A stretch of 43,048 nt of DNA, from assembly GCA_035701115.1 (NCBI GenBank), contig DASSOA010000036.1:1-43048 (forward strand), written 5' to 3'. Below, one piece after another: positions 24,001 to 31,495 of this stretch. Position 1 is the stretch's first letter; each line of letters starts with the position of its first letter. The position numbers were made by a program, and so were the translations under genes. Source of the stretch: DASSKW01 sp035701115. Lineage in GTDB: Bacteria > Pseudomonadota > Gammaproteobacteria > Natronospirales > REEB76. The notes under the pieces are model-generated. The model saw only the letters and a program-made list of their open reading frames with translations, ran no database searches and was not told where the DNA came from.

Positions 24001-24494
24001 TGCGCTATCTGAACGAAGCGTTGGCAGGCAGCAAACTCGTCGGCGACACGTTCCAGGTTCAGATGGGCACGCTGCCGACCAACGTGAACAGTGGCGCAAA
24101 ATTCACGCCCTCCGCCGTTACGCTGACGCTGCAATGCGCAGCCGGTGTACAGGAACTCGACAATTACAACTATCAGGCAAACCAGACCTTCACCTGGTCG
24201 GTCGGCGCCTGCGGCAACGCAGTGCTGCGCATTTTCATCGGTCCGCTGGTACTGACGCGGGTCTATAACGGCACCAAGGCATTCCCGCAGTTGCTCGCGG
24301 ATTTCAGGGACGGTGAACACGTGTTCCGGCCCGACGATTTCCCCGACGACGCAGCGCAGTTGCGCCACGCCGACGTTGCCGCAATCCGCGTGCGCTATTC
24401 GATCAAGGGCGAACGGCCGCTGATCGCGACACTCAAGGCAATCCCGCTGGTTCCGCCGGTGACCGTGGCGGACTGCTGGTCTCCGAACGGCTGA
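21006..24494 (+). CDS. tssM: T6SS inner-membrane protein TssM (IcmF-like)
   Basis: A 1162-residue protein. Two N-terminal transmembrane helices (about 4-27 and 33-58) precede a cytoplasmic GTPase-like domain with Walker A GRSRSGKS (about 124-131) and DTAGRYAVPED (about 178). A third helix (about 411-435) leads into the periplasmic part (to 1162), including the IcmF-related and C-terminal TssJ-binding domains (for example TFTWSVGACGNAVLRIFIGPLVLTRVYNG is interrupted over 1055-1090). An odd Lys-rich segment lies near 790-830, between GLFGKTGKKISKFVK and SKKKHHGKSK. An intact Walker A suggests active nucleotide binding. It spans the envelope to link TssL/K with TssJ. Confidence 0.95.
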   Translation: MLKKLLKFLLWLLLIALVCAGVIGYYLWKQKPLQDALLVLAGLAVFVVLFLVVRRIIVRWRAKRQVKKLIHEEQTEAERQRWSPRVLRRDLRKRWHQGIRALKRSRLRLLGDPLYVLPWFVIMGRSRSGKSTAVKNAYLLSPVLDLPERVAGSTRNLDWWMYEEAIVIDTAGRYAVPEDVKRDRSEWDALLALLSRRKQKEPLNGIVIVVGADRLLQASADELLEEGRQVRASVGNLMNVLAAQVPVYLLVTKCDLVEGFTQFCEALPEENWQQVMGALNSQAGAEAHVALDDCFERLSERLRDLRLLLVDRATAPSVEMMFFPDALSKLRDGLHHFLDGALKGSPYLETPHFRGLFISSSQQALPGDKNRQLKDRGLFLHDLFTKVLPADRGLLVTLPAAERVRRAVQHYWIGITGGILAAAALLLSFWFLQDLHALHEIRSAGQPIQFVTGDVNSNVQALTQLDALANDLGGARSEWIVPWYGGLTPPQEVHLTAEYQRQFDQDILDPLDRRLKQRLDAVVAGDPAIPVLAEGLARRSLILQARLADADADALRQLAPVSDAYWRQLQPMLSPDAAAALPALYDEYVAREDNPVALAREQAFVRDQLVQLLRKTSGDYSWLLALANNAPGLESVELNQFWNGTRPLPDPVEVKPAFTAGGYALIKRVIEELQHATAEQGSAPIQDFVDRFYDYYDNAYIEAWNTFAQGFDQGKDTLADRSQWLSVVGNLSQDNPYFKLLERMKEELAPLDDNDAELKTLVDYFAEVREFQPPEGAEGGAGVSTKQLQKAGFSLLGLFGKTGKKISKFVKQGQKLTKTSKKKHHGKSKADMESAIAQAAKAYQDYLKAIGLLAFNADNESESYSNISALFTAPDKVASSGTSGGSAWAAVQALQMLTGKPSPESQAFWTVYTGPLRLAYDFMENETACYLNKQWSGNVLAQTEGVDEQKLPNLLYGQSGLLWSFTGKVAAPFVANRYQAGYTPVRADNDVIPFTPDFMRYLNEALAGSKLVGDTFQVQMGTLPTNVNSGAKFTPSAVTLTLQCAAGVQELDNYNYQANQTFTWSVGACGNAVLRIFIGPLVLTRVYNGTKAFPQLLADFRDGEHVFRPDDFPDDAAQLRHADVAAIRVRYSIKGERPLIATLKAIPLVPPVTVADCWSPNG

Positions 24495-24506
24495 GACGGA
24501 GCACGC

Positions 24507-26297
24507 ATGGCACTCGCCGAAGACAACCAGGACAAGATCGAACGGCTGCGGCTGGTGTACCGCTCGGAAACCGGTGGCCAGGCAGCCGATGTGGAATTGC
24601 CGTTCCGGGTTCTGGTGCTGGGTGATTTTACCCGCGACGAGCGCGCCGGCCTGCTGGCGGAAAACCAGCCGGTGGTGATTCGCGAACCGAGGCTCGATAC
24701 GGTGTTCGCCAAATTTGCTCCTGCCTTGTATCTGCAGGTGCCGAATCGCCTGGGCGGAGAAACCGATGCGGTCCTGCAGGTGGAGTTGCATTTCACCGCC
24801 ATCGCCGACTTCGAACCTGACAACCTCATCCTTCAGATTCCGGAACTGCGCGCGCTGCTTGAGTTGCGCCGGCTGCTGTGGCGATACCGGGAGCATGGCG
24901 CGGATTTGCGCGAAATCGCCAACGACATGCAGCGTCTGCTGGGTGCCTGGGCGCAGAAAACCGCGGCCGGGAAATTCTGGTACGAGGCCATGAAGGCGCG
25001 GATTTCCGCGCTGGGTGCGCACAACGTCGGACAGATGCTGGCGGAAGTTGACGCGCGGCTCGGTCCGCAACTCGATGCCATCCTGCATCATCCCGAGTTC
25101 CGTGAGCTGGAGTCGGCCTGGCGCAGCCTGCAGTTTCTGGTAGAACGAATCGACTTTTCCGAAAACTGTCTGGTTGATGTTCTCAACGTAGGCAAGCAGC
25201 AACTGCTCGAAGAATTCGAGGACGTGCCGGAGCTGACCCAATCCCGGCTTTATCAACTGGTGTACACCAGCGAATTCGGACAGTACGGCGGCCGGCCTTA
25301 CAGCGTCATCGTCGGCAATTACCAGTTCGGTCCTTCGGCGGCGGACGTCAGGTTTCTGCAGAGTATTGCCAGCATCGCCGCGGTCGCTCACGCCCCGTTT
25401 GTCGCCGCCGCCGCGCCGCAGTTTTTTGGCACTGCCAGTTTCAATGAACTGTCGCGCATTCGCGACATGGCCTCGCACATGGAGCAGCCGCAGTTCACTA
25501 AATGGCGAAGTCTGCGGGCCAGCGAAGATGCGCGATATGTTGCGCTGGTCTTGCCACGTTTCCTGTTGCGGCGTGGCTGGGGCAACGGAACACGCAAGGC
25601 AACCACGTTTGATTACACGGAAACGTTTGCGGCAAACGAGGAACCGTGCCTCTGGGGCAATGCGGCGTTCCCGTTTGTCACCCGCCTCGCAGCGAGTTTT
25701 GCACGCTTCCGCTGGTGCCTGAATGTGACCGGCAAGGAGTACGGGCGCGTCGAAGGGCTGACGGTCGCCGTTGACGAAGGTCCGGGCAAGATTCCGACGG
25801 AAATCATCGTGGATGACAGCCTCGAAGTCGGCCTTGCGCGCTTCGGCTTCATTACGCTGACCGTACACCGTGGCGACAGTGAAGCCGCGTTCTACACGGC
25901 CACCTCGATCCAGAGCATGCCGGCTGAAACCGAACAGAATGCAAGTTCAGCCGCGATATTCGGCCGCAAACTTGCGGCGCAGCTGCCTTACCTGCTGCTC
26001 GTCAGCCGGCTGGCGCACTATCTGAAAATCATGCAGCGTGAACATCTGGGCGCGTGGCGCAACCGGGCGGAAATCGAAAAAGAGCTCGCGCAGTGGCTGC
26101 AACAGTATGTAACCGATATGGCGAACCCGGCGCCGAGTGTGCGCGCGCGCCGGCCGTTGCGGCAGGCGAAGATTGAAGTGGTCGAAGTGCCCGGGAAAAC
26201 CGATTGGTATCTGGTGCGGCTGAATATCACGCCGCACCTCAAATACCTCGGTTCGCCGTTTTCGCTTGGCTTGTCCGGCAAACTGGACAAAGCCTGA
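24507..26297 (+). CDS. Natural TssB-TssC fused sheath protein
   Basis: A 596-residue chain. Residues about 10-145 align with TssB of this locus (LRLVYRSETGGQAADVELPF, VLVLGDF, IADFEPDNLILQIPELRALLELR). Residues about 175-596 align with TssC (MLAEVDARLGPQLDAILHHPEF, YTSEFGQYGGRPYSVIVGNYQF, AVAHAPFVAAAAPQFFG, LPYLLLVSRLAHYLKIMQREH, WYLVRLNITPHLKYLGSPF). The first 70 residues of TssC, including the ClpV-recognition helix LLDQIMQETRL, have no counterpart; the joint is a helical stretch around 146-174. The frame is open throughout, with GGAG before the ATG, so it is not an assembly of broken genes. It sits between tssM and a second hcp. It may be a minor sheath subunit, a sheath terminus, or an independent sheath. 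Confidence 0.85.
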   Translation: MALAEDNQDKIERLRLVYRSETGGQAADVELPFRVLVLGDFTRDERAGLLAENQPVVIREPRLDTVFAKFAPALYLQVPNRLGGETDAVLQVELHFTAIADFEPDNLILQIPELRALLELRRLLWRYREHGADLREIANDMQRLLGAWAQKTAAGKFWYEAMKARISALGAHNVGQMLAEVDARLGPQLDAILHHPEFRELESAWRSLQFLVERIDFSENCLVDVLNVGKQQLLEEFEDVPELTQSRLYQLVYTSEFGQYGGRPYSVIVGNYQFGPSAADVRFLQSIASIAAVAHAPFVAAAAPQFFGTASFNELSRIRDMASHMEQPQFTKWRSLRASEDARYVALVLPRFLLRRGWGNGTRKATTFDYTETFAANEEPCLWGNAAFPFVTRLAASFARFRWCLNVTGKEYGRVEGLTVAVDEGPGKIPTEIIVDDSLEVGLARFGFITLTVHRGDSEAAFYTATSIQSMPAETEQNASSAAIFGRKLAAQLPYLLLVSRLAHYLKIMQREHLGAWRNRAEIEKELAQWLQQYVTDMANPAPSVRARRPLRQAKIEVVEVPGKTDWYLVRLNITPHLKYLGSPFSLGLSGKLDKA

Positions 26298-26358
26298 CGC
26301 GGGTCCCGGCTGCAGAGCCGCTATCCGCATTACGCATCAGAGACGAGGATAAACGATC

Positions 26359-26850
26359 ATGCCAACACCCGGACATCTCACGCTGGTTGGAGAAATCCAG
26401 GGAGCGATCGAAGGCTCCTGCGAAATCGAAGGGCGTGAGCACACAATTCTGGTGCAGGCGTACCGGCACTGCGTCGAAGAGCCCACCGATGAGCACGGTT
26501 TGCCGGCGGGCAGGCGCGTGCACCGTCCCCTGATGATCACCAAGGAAGTCGACAAGAGCAGCCCGAAACTGTTTCAGGTCCTGTGCTCGGGTGAACGTCT
26601 CAGCGAAGCCCGGCTGGACTGGTACCGACTCGATGGCACCGGCGAGGAAAGTCTCTACTTCACGGTATTGATGCAGAATGCGCAGATCGTGAAAGTGGAA
26701 TCGTGGGTGCCGGATGCGCTGGACAAGGCCAACGCCGTCTACGGCTACATGGAAAACGTGTGGTTCACGTATGAAATGATCCGCTGGACCTGGCAGGAAG
26801 ACGGCATTGAATACGAAGAAAACTGGGGCGCAAATTCGAAACAGCGGTAA
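26359..26850 (+). CDS. hcp2: Second, divergent Hcp tube protein
   Basis: A 163-residue Hcp-family protein: MPTPGHLTLVGEIQGAIEGSCEIEGR, HTILVQAYRHCVEEPTDEHGLPAGRRVHRPLMITKEVDKSSPKLFQ (split over 28-70), RLDWYRLDGTGEESLYFTVL and YGYMENVWFTYEMIRWTWQ. It is clearly paralogous to the Hcp at 17461 but shorter at the N-terminal loop and with three Cys where the first has one. It is placed directly after the fused sheath gene and six bases before tssE, so it is probably translated with baseplate genes. It may form a special ring at the tube end, a cargo-specific tube, or partner the fused sheath protein. Confidence 0.9.
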   Translation: MPTPGHLTLVGEIQGAIEGSCEIEGREHTILVQAYRHCVEEPTDEHGLPAGRRVHRPLMITKEVDKSSPKLFQVLCSGERLSEARLDWYRLDGTGEESLYFTVLMQNAQIVKVESWVPDALDKANAVYGYMENVWFTYEMIRWTWQEDGIEYEENWGANSKQR

Positions 26851-26856
26851 ACCGGA

Positions 26857-27267
26857 ATGGCTGAAGAACGACTTCTCAAACGCTTGCGCCGCTGGTCCGC
26901 CGGAACCGGAAGCGGCATACCCGACGTGGGCAGCTACGTGGAGTCGGTGCTGGCCGATGTGGCGAAGCTTTACAACACCCGGCAGGGATCGGTTCCGATC
27001 AGCGACCGCTACGGTCTGCCGGACATTTCGAACCTGCTGGTGACGCTGACGCCACCGGATCTGGAACGGATCCGCGACGCCCTTGAGCAGACCACCGGCG
27101 AATTCGAACCGCGGCTGCAGGATGTGCAAGTCACCTTGCCGGCAGAAGAAGCGCTGGGTGTGTTGCGGTTCATGGTGCAGGGGAACCTGCTGTATGAAAA
27201 GACCTCGCTTCCGGTCCGCTTTCAGGTGGACATCGAGGGCGATGGGCGGGTGAGCATCAGGCGGTGA
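26857..27267 (+). CDS. tssE: T6SS baseplate wedge protein TssE (gp25-like)
   Basis: A 136-residue gp25-like protein: LLKRLRRWSAGTGSG, VESVLADVAKLYNTRQGSVPISDRYGLPDISNLL is the conserved core (about 22-58), and VRFQVDIEGDGRVSIRR ends the domain. TssE starts sheath polymerisation on the baseplate. The conserved RYGLPD motif is intact. It is close to hcp2 (6 bases) and tssF (7 bases). Confidence 0.92.
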   Translation: MAEERLLKRLRRWSAGTGSGIPDVGSYVESVLADVAKLYNTRQGSVPISDRYGLPDISNLLVTLTPPDLERIRDALEQTTGEFEPRLQDVQVTLPAEEALGVLRFMVQGNLLYEKTSLPVRFQVDIEGDGRVSIRR

Positions 27268-27274
27268 AGCAGCT

Positions 27275-29002
27275 ATGAAGCGCGATTATTATCAGTCCGA
27301 ACTGTCCGCCCTGCGCGAGCTCGCAACCGAATTTGCGGCCGCGCATCCGGCCCTGGCGCCGCGCCTGTCCGGACCCAGTCCGGACCCCGATGTTGAACGC
27401 ATTCTGGAAGGTGTCGCGTTTCTCACCGGACGGGTGCGCGAAAAACTCGACGACGAATTTCCAGAACTCGCGCAAACACTGGTGCAGCTCATCTATCCGC
27501 ATTATCTGCGGCCGCTGCCCGCCAGCACCATCATCGAATTCAAACCGAAGGATATCCTGCGCCGCAACCTCGTCATTCCGGCCGGCACCTATCTGGATTC
27601 CACCGAAATCAAGGGAACCAGTTGCCGGTTCCGTACCAGTTTCGACGTCAAGGTATCCCCGCTCACGCTGATTCAGGTGCAGGGCCAGGAACGCGGCGCC
27701 GGGCGCCGCGCGGTTGAGCTCACCTTCCAGCTGAGCAGCGTGAACCTCACGCAATGGGATGTGGACCGTCTGCCGTTCTATATAGGTGGCGAATTCGCCG
27801 GTGCCGCCGATCTGTACATGCTGCTGCGTCAGCATCTCGAGCGTGTGGTGCTGACGAGCGGGAACACCGAATTTGTGTTGCCGGCCTCGGCGCTGCAGCC
27901 GCTCGGTCTGGACGACAACGAGGCCATGCTGCCGCGCAGCGCGGCTGCGCTGCCGGCTTTTGGACTGTTGCAGGAATATTTCCTGCTCAAGGAAAAGTTC
28001 CTGTTCCTGGAATTGCGGCAAATTGACCGCTGGCAGCAACGCGCCAACACCAATCAGTTCCGGGTCCGATTTGAATTCAAACCGACCGACTTGCGGTTCC
28101 CGAGCGTTGATCGCGACCGGTTTATCCTGCATGCGACACCCGCGGTCAATCTGTTCCGGCACGATGCCGATCCGATTCTGCTCAATCACCGCCGCGCCGA
28201 AGTCCGGGTGCGCCCCGCGGGCGAGAACGACGGCAATATCCAGGTGTATTCAGTGGACGAAGTGATCGGGCACACGCGTGGTTCGGCACTGCGCCAGGAA
28301 TACAAGCCCATTCATCTGTTCGGCGCCAGCGCAGCGCGCGAACCCTATTTCGATGTCCGGTTCATGCGCGACGCCGAGGGCGGCCGCGCCGAACCGCATC
28401 TGCTGGTCGCCTATCCGCCCGGTGCGGAACTGCCCGCACAGCAGACACTGATTCTGGGTCTGACCTGCAGCAACGGGCGCCTGCCGATGGAATTGCGTCC
28501 TGGCGACATCTCACGCTCCACGAGCGGCACGTCCGATCTCATTTCGTTCCGCAACGTGCTGCCCCCGGCCGACGGCGCCGAACCGCCCATGGGGGAATCG
28601 GTGCTGTGGCGTCTGCTGTCTCATCTCGCGCTCAATTTTCTGCCAATTGCCGATGCCGACACCCTGCAGGCGCTACTCAGTCTCTACGTGACGCAGGGCA
28701 GCGCGCAATCGCCGCGCGAAGTGGCCAACCGGAGGCGTATCGCCTCGATTTCACAGGTCGCGGTCAAACCGGCCGACCGCCTGCTGGGCGGCAGCATCGT
28801 GCGCGGCCAGCAGATTCGCGTCGACATGCGTCAGGATCATTTTGCGTCGCCCGGCGATCTCTATCTGTTTGGCGCGATTCTCGACCGCGTGCTCGCGACC
28901 TTCGCGGCACTCAACAGTTTTACCGCCTTCTCAGTCAGGGACGAACAAACCGGAAATGAATACACATGGCCACCGAGACTCGGCAAACGACCGCTGATCT
29001 AG
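27275..29002 (+). CDS. tssF: T6SS baseplate wedge protein TssF
   Basis: A 575-residue TssF (VasA/ImpG) of normal length. The start MKRDYYQSELSALRELATEFA is followed by HPALAPRLSGPSPDPDVERILEG, FPELAQTLVQLIYPHYLRPLPA and the later IYPGT-free Asn/Arg-rich jelly-like domains; RPAGENDGNIQVYSVDEV and RQEYKPIHLFG are typical mid-protein features. With TssG and TssE it makes the wedge around VgrG. It overlaps tssG by 37 bases in another frame, a sign of translational coupling. Confidence 0.93.
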   Translation: MKRDYYQSELSALRELATEFAAAHPALAPRLSGPSPDPDVERILEGVAFLTGRVREKLDDEFPELAQTLVQLIYPHYLRPLPASTIIEFKPKDILRRNLVIPAGTYLDSTEIKGTSCRFRTSFDVKVSPLTLIQVQGQERGAGRRAVELTFQLSSVNLTQWDVDRLPFYIGGEFAGAADLYMLLRQHLERVVLTSGNTEFVLPASALQPLGLDDNEAMLPRSAAALPAFGLLQEYFLLKEKFLFLELRQIDRWQQRANTNQFRVRFEFKPTDLRFPSVDRDRFILHATPAVNLFRHDADPILLNHRRAEVRVRPAGENDGNIQVYSVDEVIGHTRGSALRQEYKPIHLFGASAAREPYFDVRFMRDAEGGRAEPHLLVAYPPGAELPAQQTLILGLTCSNGRLPMELRPGDISRSTSGTSDLISFRNVLPPADGAEPPMGESVLWRLLSHLALNFLPIADADTLQALLSLYVTQGSAQSPREVANRRRIASISQVAVKPADRLLGGSIVRGQQIRVDMRQDHFASPGDLYLFGAILDRVLATFAALNSFTAFSVRDEQTGNEYTWPPRLGKRPLI

Positions 29003-29964
29003 AAAGCGAGCTGATCGCGAACGGCCGGGAATACGATTTTTTCCAGGCCGTGCGACTGCTGCAGCGTCTGCCAAATGCGGCAGGCGGCACGCGCTTTCGT
29101 CCCGTGCTGAGCCTGGAACGCGGTGAAGCCGACATCGCTTCGGTGCGCCATCGTGAGGACGGCGGCTATGAGATTTCGCCAACGTTCATGGCGCTGTACG
29201 GCGTTTCCTCGCCTTTGCCGGTCTGGTACACGGCCGAACTGCTGGAAGACGAATGGAACGAGCAGCATGCGACGCGCGACATGCTCGACATGGTGCATCA
29301 GCAGATCTATCCGCTGCTGTACGAGGCGTGGCGCAAATACCGGTTTGCACTTAATGCAATCGAAGGACATGCGGATCCCTACTGGGGCATGCTGTTCGCG
29401 TTCATGGGTTTGTACGAGCCGCAGGTGCGGGCGCGTGCGCCGGATGCGGCGAGGCTGTTGCGCTATGCCAGTCTGTTCAGCCGCCAGGTACGCAGTGCCG
29501 CGGCACTCGAAACCATGCTGCGCGGCGCACTGGGCGGCCCCGAAGTGGAAGTGGTGCAATGCGTGAAACGCCAGGCGGCCATCCCGGCGGACCAGCGTGC
29601 CAGCATCGGGCATCGAGCCTGTACCCTGGGTGAAGATGCCGTGCTCGGCGAACGGATTGAGGATCGTTGCGGAAAGTTCCAGATCCGGATCGGCCCGGTA
29701 GACGCGGAAACGTTCAATGCCGCCCTGCGCGACGACGGTCTGGTCGCGCGCGTCAAACGGGTGTGCGCCTATTTTCTGGTGCAGCCGCTGGAATGTGAAC
29801 TGGTGCTGATCCTTGCGCCTGAAGTCGCACAACCTGCAACCCTGGGCGGCAGCGACTGGAGCCGGTTGATGGGTTTCAACGAATTCGCAACCCTGGGACA
29901 GGATGTCTGGCTCATGAATGGCAGCAACGAATCGGAGCTGGAAATCAGCCTGACCTTGCAATAG
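28966..29964 (+). CDS. tssG: T6SS baseplate wedge protein TssG
   Basis: A 332-residue TssG (VasB/ImpH). The conserved start region REYDFFQAVRLLQRLPN (about 22-38) is followed by SPTFMALYGVSSPLPVWYTAELL and an HYFRGRARR-like central part that here reads RFALNAIEGHADPYWG. The C-terminus LMGFNEFATLGQDVWLM is also characteristic. It starts inside tssF. TssG bridges the TssF dimer and TssK in the wedge. Confidence 0.92.
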   Translation: MATETRQTTADLESELIANGREYDFFQAVRLLQRLPNAAGGTRFRPVLSLERGEADIASVRHREDGGYEISPTFMALYGVSSPLPVWYTAELLEDEWNEQHATRDMLDMVHQQIYPLLYEAWRKYRFALNAIEGHADPYWGMLFAFMGLYEPQVRARAPDAARLLRYASLFSRQVRSAAALETMLRGALGGPEVEVVQCVKRQAAIPADQRASIGHRACTLGEDAVLGERIEDRCGKFQIRIGPVDAETFNAALRDDGLVARVKRVCAYFLVQPLECELVLILAPEVAQPATLGGSDWSRLMGFNEFATLGQDVWLMNGSNESELEISLTLQ

Positions 29965-30015
29965 CGGATACCAACCGGAATCGCCTGACGTGAGCGGTTC
30001 CAGCGGGAGACAAAC

Positions 30016-31452
30016 GTGGCAACACCGACATTTGCATTTGAAAGCGGCGGCAGTGCTTCGGGACTGTTCAAAGTGGTCGATTTTCAGGGTACGGAAAAAC
30101 TGAATTCCGTATACCGATTTGAGATCCGTCTCAAGGTCGAACCCGGTCAGCATATCGATCTGGCGGACTTGCTGAAGCAACCCGCTACGTTGATTCTCGA
30201 GCACGACAAGATCAAACATTATTTTCACGGCATGCTGGCAGCGGCCGTGCGCGAGCAACTCGCCGGCGGTTATCAGTTCTTTCGTGTGACGCTGGTACCG
30301 CCGGTGTGGCGTCTCTCGCTCGAGTACCGCAGCGCCGTATTTGTCGACAAAACCGTTCCCGCGATTCTGGAAGAAACCTTCAAAGCGGCAGGTTTATCGA
30401 AAGGGGTCGACTACGACCTCAGCGGTCTCACCGGCAAATACCCGACTCGCGAATTTACGTGCCAGTATCGTGAAACCGATCTGGATTTCGTGAGTCGCCT
30501 GATGGAATATGAAGGAATCCAGTTCTATTTTCAAAATGACGACAAGACCTGCAAACTCATGCTGGCAGACGGACGTGATTACACTCCGGTGACCGGGCTT
30601 CAATCAGTCATGTTCGCGGATCCCGGCAATACCAAAGATTACGAATCGATTGTGAAATTGAGTTGTCGTTACGAGCAGACCCCGATTGACGTCAAGGTCA
30701 AGGATTACAACTATCTGCAGCCGTCACTCAACGTACTGGGCGATTCCAAGATTAACGCAGGCGCGGGAGTTTCAGGAGAGTTCGGTTCGGTCTGGCTGTT
30801 TGGTGAAAATGTCACGTCACCCGAAGAAGCCAAACGCCTTGCTGCGCTGCGGGCGGAAGAAATCGGTTGCTGGGCGAACGTATTTGAAGGAATGGGCGCT
30901 GTTTGCGACTTGCGTGCCGGTTACACGTTCAGGTTGCAGGGTCACGGTCTCAAGGATTACAACCAGGGCTATCTGGTAACCGAGGTCCATCATGGCGCAC
31001 GTAATCTGGACCAGAGCTGGGGCAGCCGCAGTTACGACGAAGCCGAGCGGACCGGAAACGACGCCTACTACAGCAACAGGTTCAGCGCCGTTGCCAGCAG
31101 CGTACAGTTCCGGCCACGGCGCGTGACGCCCCGACCGAAAGTCACCGGCGTACTGACAGGGCACATCTATTCGGAAACCGCCGGTAATCTCCTGCCCATT
31201 GACCATCTGGGACGCTACCGGGTCGAACTGCCGTTCGTAAACGCCGATGACCCGAGCAAAAAAGTCACCTGCTGGATGCGCATGGCGCAACCTGCCGCGG
31301 GCGCGAAATACGGCACCTATTACACGCTGGAAAGCGGGGCCGAAGTGCTGGTTACCTTCATTAACGGCGATCCTGATCGCCCCGTCATATGGGGCAGCCT
31401 GTACAACGGTGCCAGCGCCTTGCTGAAGACGTCGGAGGGGAACTTCCTGTGA
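30016..31452 (+). CDS. vgrG: T6SS spike protein VgrG, needle-less (gp27 plus OB fold only)
   Basis: A 478-residue VgrG with GTG start behind GGGAGA. The gp27-like trunk covers about 1-370 (FRVTLVPPVWRLSLEYRSAVF, YPTREFTCQYRETDLDFVSRLMEYEGIQFYF, read in pieces). The gp5-like OB fold covers about 378-465 (GHIYSETAGNLLPIDHLGRYRVELPF, GAEVLVTFINGDPDRPVIWGSLYN). The protein ends 12 residues later at KTSEGNFL. In most VgrGs a triple beta-helix of 100 residues or more follows there, so the needle is missing. Downstream genes encode proteins that could supply it (35202 and 36306). VgrG trimers form the hub at the tip of the Hcp tube. Confidence 0.9.
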   Translation: MATPTFAFESGGSASGLFKVVDFQGTEKLNSVYRFEIRLKVEPGQHIDLADLLKQPATLILEHDKIKHYFHGMLAAAVREQLAGGYQFFRVTLVPPVWRLSLEYRSAVFVDKTVPAILEETFKAAGLSKGVDYDLSGLTGKYPTREFTCQYRETDLDFVSRLMEYEGIQFYFQNDDKTCKLMLADGRDYTPVTGLQSVMFADPGNTKDYESIVKLSCRYEQTPIDVKVKDYNYLQPSLNVLGDSKINAGAGVSGEFGSVWLFGENVTSPEEAKRLAALRAEEIGCWANVFEGMGAVCDLRAGYTFRLQGHGLKDYNQGYLVTEVHHGARNLDQSWGSRSYDEAERTGNDAYYSNRFSAVASSVQFRPRRVTPRPKVTGVLTGHIYSETAGNLLPIDHLGRYRVELPFVNADDPSKKVTCWMRMAQPAAGAKYGTYYTLESGAEVLVTFINGDPDRPVIWGSLYNGASALLKTSEGNFL

Positions 31453-31495
31453 ATGCCACAAATTGCAGATTCTGGCGTGGTTGGAAGCAGGTAAC

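Noticed and set aside
23709..25868. 719-codon antisense ORF across tssM and the fused sheath gene
   Set aside because: Crosses two real genes on the opposite strand; composition is that of a shadow frame.
24507..26297. Fused sheath gene as an error joining degraded tssB and tssC copies
   Set aside because: The frame is continuous, motifs of both parts are intact, and a ribosome site precedes it; no sign of decay.
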